In this document: positions 7,830 to 15,754 of the stretch, one piece after another
Layout: every line of letters begins with the position of its first letter
Numbering within the stretch: position 1 is the stretch's first letter
The notes under the pieces: generated by a model
The model's database searches: none
Seen by the model: only the letters and a program-made list of their open reading frames with translations
Told to the model about the DNA's origin: nothing
Made by a program: the position numbers and the translations under genes
Assembly: GCF_015291745.1 (NCBI RefSeq)
Contig: NZ_CP030059.1
Coordinates: forward strand, 1,391,501 to 1,455,500
DNA: 64,000 nucleotides
Source of the DNA: Bradyrhizobium sp. CCBAU 53351
GTDB lineage: Bacteria > Pseudomonadota > Alphaproteobacteria > Rhizobiales > Xanthobacteraceae
Direction of reading: 5' to 3'

Positions 7830-10829
7830 TCACTCCTCCCCCGCAAGCAGGGCCGCATTGCCGCCAGCGGCCGCCGTGTTGATCGTCACCGTCTGCTCGG
7901 TCGCGAACCGCGCGAGGTAGTGCGGGCCGCCGGCCTTGGGGCCGGTTCCGGACAGGCCGTTGCCGCCGAACGGCTGCACGCCGACCACGGCGCCGATCAT
8001 GTTGCGGTTGACGTAGATGTTGCCGATCTCGGCGCGGTCGATGATGGCTTCGATCGTGTCATCGATGCGGGAGTGAATGCCGAGGGTCAAGCCGTAGCCG
8101 GTGCGTTCGATGGCCTGCAACACACGCTCGAGGTTCTCCGCACGATAGCGCACGACGTGCAGGATCGGACCGAAGACCTCCTCGGTGAGCTCGCCGGCCT
8201 CTCGGAGCTCGAAGATGTGCGGCGCGACGAAGCAGCCGTCCGGCGCGTGGCCTGCAAAGTGCAGCTTTGCCTCGCTCTTCATTCGCGCGACATGCGCATC
8301 AAGGCGCTGCTTGGCTTCCATGTCGATGACAGGGCCGACATGGGTCGCGATGTCGGAGGGATCGCCGATCTTCAATTCGCGCGCGGCGCCCGCGATCATC
8401 TCGATCATGCGGTCGGCGACGTCCTCCTGCACGAACAGCAGCCGCAGCGCCGAGCAGCGCTGGCCGGCGGAGCGGAAGGCGGAGGTCACGACGTCGTCGG
8501 CGACCTGCTCGGGCAGCGCAGTGGCATCCGCGATCATGGCGTTGATGCCGCCGGTCTCGGCGATGAGCGGCACGATCGGTCCATCCTTGGCGGCGAGGGT
8601 CCGGTTGATCAGGCGTGCGACCTCGGTCGAGCCGGTGAAGACGACGCCGGCGATGCCAGGGTGTGCCGTCAGCAGCGCACCGATCTTGCCGTCGCCCGTG
8701 ACGAGGTGCAGCGCGCTCCTGGGAATGCCGGCCTCGTGCAGCAGGGCGACGGCTTCGCGCGCAATGCGCGGCGTCTGCTCGGCCGGCTTCGCCACCACGC
8801 CGTTGCCGGCCATCAGGGCCGCCGTGACCTGGCCGAGGAAGATCGCGAGCGGAAAATTCCACGGCGAGATCGCGACGAAGACGCCGCGGCCGCGCATCGC
8901 GAGCGCATTGCTCTCGCCGGTCGGGCCGGGCATCGCGGTATCGTTGCCGAACAGCTTGCGGCCGTGTGCGGCATAATAGCGGCAGAAATCGGCCGCTTCG
9001 CGCAGCTCCGACAGCGCATCGTCGAGCGTCTTGCCGCCTTCTCGTTGCAAGAGCGCGATGAAATGGGCGCTGCGGCTCTCCAGCAGATGCGCGGCCTGCT
9101 CCAGCGCCGCCGCGCGTGTGCCTGCGGGCGTCCGGCTCCAGGCGGCAAAGCCGGCGCGCGCCGCGGCGACCGCTGCGTTGGCCTGATCCGGCGTGGCGTC
9201 GGTGATCGGCTTGAGGTCGGCCGGCTCGGCTCTGACACTTGCCAGCAATTGGTCGAGCGCGAGGCGTGAGCCGAATTCGACGCCGCGTGAATTGCGCCGC
9301 TCCGGCGCAAAGAGATCGCCGGGCAGCGGAATCTTGGGATGGGCCGCCGCTTGCGGCCGGAGAACAGCATCCGCCGGACGTTGCAGCAGCGCCATCACCG
9401 GCACGCGATAATCGGCGGCCTGCGCCACGAACGACGAGTTCGCGCCGTTCTCCAGCAGCCGCCGCACCAGATAGGCGAGCAGGTCGCGATGGCTGCCGAC
9501 AGGCGCATAGGTGCGGTAGGCGATCTCAGGATGATCCTTGGCGAGCTGCTCGTAAAGCGCTTCGCCCATGCCGTGCAAGCGCTGGAATTCGAAGCCGCCG
9601 CCGTCTTTCGCGAGCTCCAGCACGGTCGCGACGGTCAGCGCGTTGTGGGTGGCGAATTGCGGGAAGATGCGCGGCCGCAGCGCCAGCAGCTTCGTCGCGC
9701 AGGCGACGTAGTTCAGGTCCGTCATCGCCTTGCGCGTGAAGACGGGATAGCCAATGAGCCCGCGCTCCTGCGCGCGCTTGATCTCGGTGTCCCAATAGGC
9801 GCCCTTGACGAGGCGTACCATCAGCTTGCGGTCATGCGCGCGCGCGAGTGCATCGACATAGTCGATCACCGCGCTGGCGCGCTTCTGATAGGCCTGGATC
9901 GCGAGGCCAAATCCGTCCCACCCCTGAAGCGAGGGATCGGCGAGCGTCGCGGCGATCACGTCGAGCGACAGCTCCAGCCGGTCGGCCTCTTCGGCGTCGA
10001 CGGTGAAGTTGAGGTCGTGGGCCTTGGCGCGCTGCGCAAGGTCCAGCAGCAGCGGCACCAGCTCGGCCATCACGCGGTCGCGGCTGATCGCTTCGAAGCG
10101 CGGATGCAGCGCCGAGAGTTTGACGGAGATGCCGGGCCGGTCGGGCAGGGGGCGATCGCCGGCCGCCTTGCCGATGGTCTCGATCGCGCTGGCATAGGCG
10201 TCGAAATAGCGCTTCGCGTCCGCCGCCGTGCGCGCGCCTTCGCCGAGCATGTCGAAGGAATAACGCGGCTTCTGGCCGGAGCGCGGCCGGCCCCGCTCCA
10301 GCGCCTGCTCGATGGTCTCGCCCAGCACGAAATGGTTGCCCATCAGCCGCATCGCCTGGCGCGTCGCGGTGCGCACCGCCGGCGCGCCGAGCCGCTTGAC
10401 AAGGCGGCCGATGGTGCCGTCGGGCGTCTCGCCGGGCTGGATCACCCGCGCCGACAGGCCGAGCGCCCAGGCCGAGGCGTTGACCAGGAAGGCGGTGGAC
10501 TTGGTCTCGTGATGGATGAAATCGCCCTCGCCGAGCTTGTCTTCGATGAACTGGTCGGCCGTGTGCGCATCGGGCACGCGCAGCAGCGCCTCGGCCAGCA
10601 CCATCAAGGCGAGGCCCTCCTTGGTCGAGAGCGCGAACTCCCGCAGCATGTCCTCGACCCCACCGAGCCGGTCGTCGCGCTTGCGGACCGCCTCGATCAG
10701 CCGCGTCGCGGTGCGGTCGATCCGCGCCTCCTGCGGCGGACTGAGATGCGATGCCGGCAACAGCTTGGCTGCGATCTCGGCATCGTCTGGCGCGTAGGGG
10801 GCAGTGAAGGCAGGCGGGATGTTCGGCAT
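7830..10829 (-). CDS. putA: Bifunctional proline dehydrogenase / L-glutamate-gamma-semialdehyde dehydrogenase
   Basis: The enzyme oxidises proline to glutamate in two steps, using FAD in the N-terminal PRODH barrel and NAD+ in the C-terminal ALDH domain. At 999 residues it has the size of the minimal PutA structurally known from Bradyrhizobium japonicum, and the catalytic Cys in AGQRCSALR falls at residue 792 exactly as in that protein. There is no N-terminal ribbon-helix-helix domain, so it cannot repress its own gene as in enterics. Control is likely to come from the divergent Lrp-family gene. The ALDH Rossmann region (FTGSTEVARLINRTLAAKDG) and the C-terminal PFGGNGLSGTGPKAGGPHYL motif are present. 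Confidence 0.97.
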   Translation of the reverse strand: MPNIPPAFTAPYAPDDAEIAAKLLPASHLSPPQEARIDRTATRLIEAVRKRDDRLGGVEDMLREFALSTKEGLALMVLAEALLRVPDAHTADQFIEDKLGEGDFIHHETKSTAFLVNASAWALGLSARVIQPGETPDGTIGRLVKRLGAPAVRTATRQAMRLMGNHFVLGETIEQALERGRPRSGQKPRYSFDMLGEGARTAADAKRYFDAYASAIETIGKAAGDRPLPDRPGISVKLSALHPRFEAISRDRVMAELVPLLLDLAQRAKAHDLNFTVDAEEADRLELSLDVIAATLADPSLQGWDGFGLAIQAYQKRASAVIDYVDALARAHDRKLMVRLVKGAYWDTEIKRAQERGLIGYPVFTRKAMTDLNYVACATKLLALRPRIFPQFATHNALTVATVLELAKDGGGFEFQRLHGMGEALYEQLAKDHPEIAYRTYAPVGSHRDLLAYLVRRLLENGANSSFVAQAADYRVPVMALLQRPADAVLRPQAAAHPKIPLPGDLFAPERRNSRGVEFGSRLALDQLLASVRAEPADLKPITDATPDQANAAVAAARAGFAAWSRTPAGTRAAALEQAAHLLESRSAHFIALLQREGGKTLDDALSELREAADFCRYYAAHGRKLFGNDTAMPGPTGESNALAMRGRGVFVAISPWNFPLAIFLGQVTAALMAGNGVVAKPAEQTPRIAREAVALLHEAGIPRSALHLVTGDGKIGALLTAHPGIAGVVFTGSTEVARLINRTLAAKDGPIVPLIAETGGINAMIADATALPEQVADDVVTSAFRSAGQRCSALRLLFVQEDVADRMIEMIAGAARELKIGDPSDIATHVGPVIDMEAKQRLDAHVARMKSEAKLHFAGHAPDGCFVAPHIFELREAGELTEEVFGPILHVVRYRAENLERVLQAIERTGYGLTLGIHSRIDDTIEAIIDRAEIGNIYVNRNMIGAVVGVQPFGGNGLSGTGPKAGGPHYLARFATEQTVTINTAAAGGNAALLAGEE

Positions 10830-10892
10830 GGCGTGTCCTGTGGCTGAAATCCAGGATAAGGCCCGCGTTACCGCAGTTCGATAGACAATCTA

Positions 10893-10902
10893 GCAAATTT
10901 GC
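10893..10902. promoter_or_regulatory. Candidate Lrp-family operator between putA and its regulator
   Basis: The 114-base divergent gap holds a perfect AT-centred palindrome GCAAATTTGC, flanked by CTA on the left and CTTAG on the right, which almost extends the symmetry. AT-rich palindromes of this type are usual targets of Lrp/AsnC proteins. It is 41 bases upstream of the regulator start and 63 bases upstream of putA. Confidence 0.5.
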
Positions 10903-10943
10903 CTTAGAAAATGAAGCTCAAGCATCGATTGGCCTCATAAGAT

Positions 10944-11405
10944 ATGGAACTCGATCGAATCGACCGGAAAATCCTCTCGATTTTGCAGGAGGATGGGCGG
11001 ATCGCCAATGTCGAGCTCGCCGAGCGCATCGGGCTGTCGCCGACCTCGATCGGCGAGCGGCTGAAGCGCCTGCAGCGCGAGGGTTTTGTCGAAGGCTATG
11101 GCGCGCGGCTCAACCCGCATCGCCTGGGCCTCGGCCTGCTCGTGTTCGTCGAAGTGCTGCTGGACAAGACCACGCCCGACAATTTCGAGCGGTTTGCGCG
11201 TGCGGTGAAACTCGCGCCCGAGGTGCTGGAGTGTCACATGGTTGCCGGCGGCTTCGACTATCTTGTGAAGGCGCGGCTTGCCGACATGGCGGCGTATCGA
11301 CGCTTTCTCGGCGAGACTCTGCTGTCGATGCCGGGCGTGCGCGAGACGCGGACCTATGCGGTGATGGAAGAGATCAAGCGCGACGCACCGTTTCCGGTGG
11401 GCTGA
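10944..11405 (+). CDS. putR: Lrp/AsnC family regulator, probable proline-responsive activator of putA
   Basis: This 153-residue protein starts MELDRIDRKILSILQEDGRI, the typical N-terminal helix-turn-helix of the family (recognition helix around GLSPTSIGERLKRLQREG). It ends in an AsnC-type ligand-binding domain with VLECHMVAGGFDYLVKARL. It is divergent from putA across a short AT-rich gap with a palindrome. In other alphaproteobacteria an Lrp-type PutR at this position activates putA when proline is present. That role is inferred here from position and family. Confidence 0.85.
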   Translation: MELDRIDRKILSILQEDGRIANVELAERIGLSPTSIGERLKRLQREGFVEGYGARLNPHRLGLGLLVFVEVLLDKTTPDNFERFARAVKLAPEVLECHMVAGGFDYLVKARLADMAAYRRFLGETLLSMPGVRETRTYAVMEEIKRDAPFPVG

Positions 11406-11536
11406 CGACATGTCGTCGCGATTGTCATTGCTGCGGCGTTGAACAAGCGGTCTTCTCAGGAAAAATAGCTATCCTCGTGCAATCGCAACGCCTGTCGTCG
11501 AATGCACTGGCCGTCTTCTGAAATTTTCTTGGCCCG

Positions 11537-11558
11537 CTCCCGGAATGTGCTCCGGGAG
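11537..11558 (-). terminator. Stem-loop downstream of the cold-shock gene
   Basis: Perfect 8-bp arms (CTCCCGGA at 11537-11544, TCCGGGAG at 11551-11558) enclose a 6-base loop, 19 bases beyond the stop of the cold-shock gene. No T tract follows in either direction, so it may be an mRNA-stabilising or Rho-assisted end rather than a classic terminator. Confidence 0.45.
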
Positions 11559-11577
11559 GCAGCAAAGGCTGGCGGGC

Positions 11578-11778
11578 TTATACTTTGAGGTTCTCTGCGG
11601 AAGTCTTGCCCCGGTTTGCGATCTCTTCGTATTCCACCGTCTGTCCCTCGTTCAGGGTCGACAGACCGGCTTTCTGCACTGCCGAGATATGCACGAACAC
11701 ATCCTTGCCACCCGACGCAGGCTGGATAAATCCATAACCCTTCGTCGGGTTGAACCACTTGACCGTACCTTTAGCCAT
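11578..11778 (-). CDS. Cold-shock protein (CspA family)
   Basis: This is a 66-residue single cold-shock domain, starting [20 protein letters not shown]. It has RNP1 (KGYGFIQP) and RNP2 (DVFVHIS), the nucleic-acid-binding motifs. It acts as an RNA chaperone in the cytoplasm. The gene stands alone between convergent and divergent neighbours, with a leader of roughly 100 bases or more upstream, as is usual for csp genes. The frame extends further upstream, but the ATG at 11778 gives the canonical N-terminus. Confidence 0.95.
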   Translation of the reverse strand: MAKGTVKWFNPTKGYGFIQPASGGKDVFVHISAVQKAGLSTLNEGQTVEYEEIANRGKTSAENLKV

Positions 11779-11986
11779 CACGACTTCTCCGCGGGTCTTC
11801 CTCCGAGATCGCGAACCGCCAGTCCCCGCCAACCGGCCGGTTCGGTCCTAACAGGATACGCGGAATGTGGCGGGCTTGGTAGCTCTAACCACATCGGCAT
11901 TTCGCCGAATTCCGCTCAACTTCGCGGCGCTTTTGCCGGTTTTGCCCGTTTCGCGGTCAATTGGCCGGAAGGCCGCGCGCCGTCGG

Positions 11987-12295
11987 TCAATACGTCGCGG
12001 CCAGGTAATCGACGATCTTGCCGACATCGGCATCGTCGATCGGCGCGCCATAGACCTTGATCATCTTGGTCACCTCGGCCTGCCAGAAGCCCTTCTTGTC
12101 CTTCATTGGCGGCTGCGTCTTGATGTAGTCCGCCGAGTGGCAGGCGCTGCAATTGCCTTTGACGACTTCGAGATCGGGGCCCGGCTTGAATGCCGCGACC
12201 TCGTCAGGGGTCTTGTAATTGACCGGCGCGGCCAGTGCCGAACCCACCCAAGCGGCGAGGCCGAGCGAGACGGCGAGGAGAACGGTGCGCTGCAT
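11987..12295 (-). CDS. sorB: Periplasmic monoheme cytochrome c, sulfite dehydrogenase subunit (SorB-like)
   Basis: The 102-residue precursor begins MQRTVLLAVSLGLAAWVGSA with a signal peptide ending near ALAA. One heme c motif, CSACH, lies at residues 49-53, and a Met in TQPPMKDKKG is a candidate distal ligand. It follows the molybdenum subunit by 12 bases, as in sorAB operons, and should take electrons from that subunit and pass them to a cytochrome oxidase. Two ATGs overlap; GGAG is 7 bases before the one at 12295, which is preferred over 12301. Confidence 0.85.
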   Translation of the reverse strand: MQRTVLLAVSLGLAAWVGSALAAPVNYKTPDEVAAFKPGPDLEVVKGNCSACHSADYIKTQPPMKDKKGFWQAEVTKMIKVYGAPIDDADVGKIVDYLAATY

Positions 12296-12307
12296 GATCA
12301 TTCTCCC

Positions 12308-13507
12308 TCAGGCCACGGTCACGCGGGTGGTTTCAACGACGTTGCGTAGATAACCCGCCGGGTTCCAGCGTGGCGTGTCCGGCTGCGTCTCGCCGCCATT
12401 GCCGGTGGCGCGCACCTTGAGCTCAACGCTGCCCGCCGCGAGCTTCACCGGCAGCTTCCATTCGCGGAAGGCGTATTTGCCGAGATCCTTGCCGAGCTTG
12501 GCGTTCACCCAGCTCTTGCCGCCGTCGGTGGAGACCTGGACCTCCTTGATGCCCTTGCCGCCGTCGAAGGCGATGCCACGCAGGGTCACAGCGCCGGCCT
12601 TCAGCCTGGCGCCGTCAGGCACGCTGGTGATGAAGGAGCGGATGGTGAAGCGATTGATCGGGATCGTCGCCTTCGGCGCGGTGCCCGGCTCGATCGAATG
12701 GTCGGGTGTATCGGGAATGCGATAGGCCGACTTCATCCAGAAGCCGTCATAGACGTTGTCGACGACGTTGATCTCGTTGAGATGCTTGACCCAGTAGGTG
12801 CCGTAATAGCCGGGCACGATCAGGCGCAGCGGAAAGCCGTTGAGGAACGGCAAGTCCTCGCCGTTCATGCCGTAGGCCAGCATCACCTCGCCGTCCCGGG
12901 CGTGGTCGATGTCGAGCGCCTTGATGAAGTCAGGCGTCTTGTCGCTGACCGGGCCGTCCATGCCGTTGAACGTGACCTGCTTGGCGCCGCTCTGCACGCC
13001 GGCCATCTCCAGCACTGCCTTCAGCGGCACGCCGCGCCAGCGCGCGCAGCCCATGGCGCCGTTGGCGAGCTGGCCGCCCGCGACGCGCGGCTCGAAGAAG
13101 CCGCGGCTGTTGCCGGAGCACTGCGCGACGGCGACGATCTCCGTCGCCTTCATCTTCCGGATGTCCTTCAGCGACAGCTTGAGCGGCTTGCCGACCTTGC
13201 CCTTGACCTCGAGCGTGAATTTGTCGGGATCGAGATTGTAGGGCAGGTCGGAGAGGTGATAGCGCACGAAGAAGGCGTTGTTCGGCGTGATCGGGCCGTC
13301 GTTGAAGATCGCAAACGGCGTCTCGAGCTGCGGCGGCCGGCTGGTCAGGCCGATCATCGGCCGCTTCTGCGGATATTTCACCAGCGGTCGTTCGCCATTG
13401 GCAAAGGGCAACGTGACGGTGTCGAGGGCCAATGCCTTGGTTGAATTCAGTGCGGCCGCCATGGCGGCAAGCCCCGCTCCTTTGAGCAGGTCGCGTCGGT
13501 CGAACAT
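12308..13507 (-). CDS. sorA: Periplasmic sulfite dehydrogenase, molybdopterin subunit (SorA-like)
   Basis: This 399-residue protein starts MFDRRDLLKGAGLAAMAAAL, a twin-arginine (Tat) signal, as expected for export of a folded molybdoenzyme. The Mo-coordinating Cys is C130 in VAQCSGNSRGFFEP, followed by the oxidoreductase molybdopterin-binding domain and a C-terminal dimerisation domain (VQVSTDGGKSWVNAKLG). It oxidises sulfite to sulfate in the periplasm. The cytochrome partner is encoded directly downstream. SoxC is a close relative, but no other sox genes are nearby, which favours the SorAB assignment. Confidence 0.88.
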   Translation of the reverse strand: MFDRRDLLKGAGLAAMAAALNSTKALALDTVTLPFANGERPLVKYPQKRPMIGLTSRPPQLETPFAIFNDGPITPNNAFFVRYHLSDLPYNLDPDKFTLEVKGKVGKPLKLSLKDIRKMKATEIVAVAQCSGNSRGFFEPRVAGGQLANGAMGCARWRGVPLKAVLEMAGVQSGAKQVTFNGMDGPVSDKTPDFIKALDIDHARDGEVMLAYGMNGEDLPFLNGFPLRLIVPGYYGTYWVKHLNEINVVDNVYDGFWMKSAYRIPDTPDHSIEPGTAPKATIPINRFTIRSFITSVPDGARLKAGAVTLRGIAFDGGKGIKEVQVSTDGGKSWVNAKLGKDLGKYAFREWKLPVKLAAGSVELKVRATGNGGETQPDTPRWNPAGYLRNVVETTRVTVA

Positions 13508-13694
13508 TCTCGTCCCCTCCCGGAGCTTTTCTTCGGCCTGCGGTCATCACCGCCGACCCACGCTCATCTGTCGCAACGATCCCGGCGAAGTCAATTCGTG
13601 CTTTCGCAGCAGGCCCATGCCGCTGCGTTGCAGCAGGCCGGTGTTACGCCCGTGACGAGACAGAACGAAAGCGTAGCCGCGACGGCAGTGTGCT

Positions 13695-13828
13695 CCCTCG
13701 CCCCGCTTGCGGGGAGAGGGTTGGGGTGAGGGGGGTCTCCGCAAGGGAGTAAGCAGTTGGACTCGCGGAGAGTCCTCCCCACCCGCCGCGCTGCGCGCGT
13801 CGGCCTCTCTCCGCAGGCGGGGAGAGGC
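13695..13828. repeat. Dispersed repeat filling the sorA-cyclase gap
   Basis: The 326-base gap from 13508 to 13833 holds no gene that I can support. Its right half is a repeat with two hairpins: CCCTC-g-CCCC/GGGG-a-GAGGG at 13695-13720 and a related one at 13803-13828. The left hairpin core is the same as the one at 60045-60070. The element ends 5 bases before the cyclase stop codon. The left part of the gap (13508-13694) should contain the sorA promoter, but I see no clear motif. Confidence 0.7.
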
Positions 13829-13833
13829 GGACA

Positions 13834-15570
13834 TCACGCCGCGACGCGCTCGCTGCGGTCGACCAGCGCCGCCAGCTCCCGCGCATCCGCCACCACGCGC
13901 ACCGCCATCGGCTCGTCGCGGCCGCGGATCGCGACCTCCTGGTGCGGCAACGCATCGTCGGCGAGGCCCGCCGTGCTTCGGATTTCGTCCGAGACGATCG
14001 CCTCGCAGGCCAGCGTCTTGGTCATGTCCTGTAGGCGGGCGGCGACGTTGACGGCGTCGCCGAGCGCCGTGAAGACGATGTGATCGCGATAGCCGATGTC
14101 GCCGATGATGACCTCGCCGCCGTGAATGCCGATGCCGAAGCGGATCGGCTGGCGCAGATCATGGCTCAGGAGCTGGTTCAGCTCGTCGATATGGATGGCG
14201 ATGCCGCTTGCCGCCTTCAGCGCCTGCCGGCAGGCGGTTTGCGGGTCGGCCGTCAGCCCGAACAGCGCCAGCATGCCGTCGCCGACGAACTGGTTCGGCT
14301 GGCCGCCATTCTCGATCACGGCCTGCGACACCGCGCCGAGGAAGCGGTTGACGATGAACACGGTGTCGAACGGCAGCCGCTTTTCGGCAAGCTGCGTCGA
14401 GCCGCGCATGTCCACGAAAAGGCTGACGAGATAGCGCTCCTGGCCGATGCTCGCCGGGGCCGAGGCGTGCGCGCTCGCCGACGACGTTTGCGGGGTGAAG
14501 AGCTGGAAGAAGGAGAGATCCGACGTCGGCCGCAACTGGCAGGCCAGCCGGATCGAGGGATCGTTGGTGCCGACGCGGGTCAGCACGAAGGCCTCCCGCT
14601 GCGACGGCTCGGGTAGGGTGGCATGATCGCCGATGACGCGGATGCGGCAGGTCGAGCAGCGGGCGCGGCCGCCGCAGACGCTGGCATGGGGCATATTGTG
14701 GCGCAGGCTCGCTTCGAGCACGGAAAGGCCCCTGGGGACCCGCACGGTCTTGCCGTTGCCATAGGACAGCGCGATCATGCCGCCGCGCCGCTCGCGCCAG
14801 GCGCGCACGCCGCGCGCTGCCAGCGCCAGGCCCAGCAGCCCGATATAGGTCATGGTGAAGGCGCCGGTGATGCGATCGAGCGTCGCGGCCTCGGCCGTGG
14901 TGCCGACCTGGCGGCGCGTGAGATTGTGCGTGCGCCATTCCCCGTCATCGGCTTCGTACGCGACGTTGCGGCCGCCCTGATAGATGCCGAGCAGCGACAG
15001 CGTCGGGATCAGCACGGCGGCGGCGAGCAGATAGGGCGCCGCGCGCGTGAAGAACGGCTTGAGGCGCAGCCAGAAGAAAATGCCGATGCAGCCGTGCACC
15101 CAGGCAACGAGCAGCAGGATCGTCATCTGCCAGAGCCGGCCGGGCGCGGCGACGAAGAACAGATACAGCTCCTGCGGATAGAGCTTCTGGTGATCGTACA
15201 GCGTGTAGCCGAGCCGCACCCCGACCACGTGCGCCATGACCAGCGCAGGGATGCTCAAGCCCAGCACGAGCTGCAGCGGCTCGACCGTCCGCCAGCGGAA
15301 CTGGCGGCGCTGGTACAGCGCGTAGATGCCGAGGCCCATATGCGTGAGCGCGGCGGAGTAGAACACGATCGAGACGGGCAGGAACTGCCAGAAGGCGGTG
15401 TGGTAATAGACCCCGGCCTCCATGGCCTCGACCGAGATGTTGCCGAGCGCATGGTTGAGGAAATGGCTGATCACATAAGAGAACAGGATCAAGCCGCAGA
15501 CGAGCCGCACCTGCCGCACGCTGGTCGCGCGGGAAAGCTCGGAAAATCGTGAAGATGCGGTGGCGGCCAT
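13834..15570 (-). CDS. Membrane/[2Fe-2S] ferredoxin/adenylate cyclase fusion protein
   Basis: The 578-residue protein has three parts. Residues 20-255 hold about six membrane spans with several intramembrane histidines (H36, H40, H77, H114, H159), as in heme b membrane proteins. Residues 264-350 form a 2Fe-2S ferredoxin domain with cysteines at 299, 305, 308 and 344; the CX5CX2CX35C spacing resembles the adrenodoxin type. Residues 378-560 form a class III cyclase domain with metal Asps D387 and D431 and transition-state residues N508 and R512. The usual substrate-selecting Lys is Gln427 and its partner is Thr501. It probably makes cAMP in response to redox state at the inner membrane; this is inference. 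Confidence 0.85.
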   Translation of the reverse strand: MAATASSRFSELSRATSVRQVRLVCGLILFSYVISHFLNHALGNISVEAMEAGVYYHTAFWQFLPVSIVFYSAALTHMGLGIYALYQRRQFRWRTVEPLQLVLGLSIPALVMAHVVGVRLGYTLYDHQKLYPQELYLFFVAAPGRLWQMTILLLVAWVHGCIGIFFWLRLKPFFTRAAPYLLAAAVLIPTLSLLGIYQGGRNVAYEADDGEWRTHNLTRRQVGTTAEAATLDRITGAFTMTYIGLLGLALAARGVRAWRERRGGMIALSYGNGKTVRVPRGLSVLEASLRHNMPHASVCGGRARCSTCRIRVIGDHATLPEPSQREAFVLTRVGTNDPSIRLACQLRPTSDLSFFQLFTPQTSSASAHASAPASIGQERYLVSLFVDMRGSTQLAEKRLPFDTVFIVNRFLGAVSQAVIENGGQPNQFVGDGMLALFGLTADPQTACRQALKAASGIAIHIDELNQLLSHDLRQPIRFGIGIHGGEVIIGDIGYRDHIVFTALGDAVNVAARLQDMTKTLACEAIVSDEIRSTAGLADDALPHQEVAIRGRDEPMAVRVVADARELAALVDRSERVAA

Positions 15571-15754
15571 GATTCGGTTGTATCAGTTCACCAAGGAGAA
15601 CAGCCAGCGTAGCGCTAAATTCCCGGGGTGGACAGCTGGCGGGATCACATGCGCGCAAGGTTACGAAACCGTAGGGGGTGAAGGCGCCCGCCATACCCAT
15701 CGCTGTGCTGCCCCCGCATTGACTCCCCCTCCCAGGTTGGCGAAAAGCGCGGCC

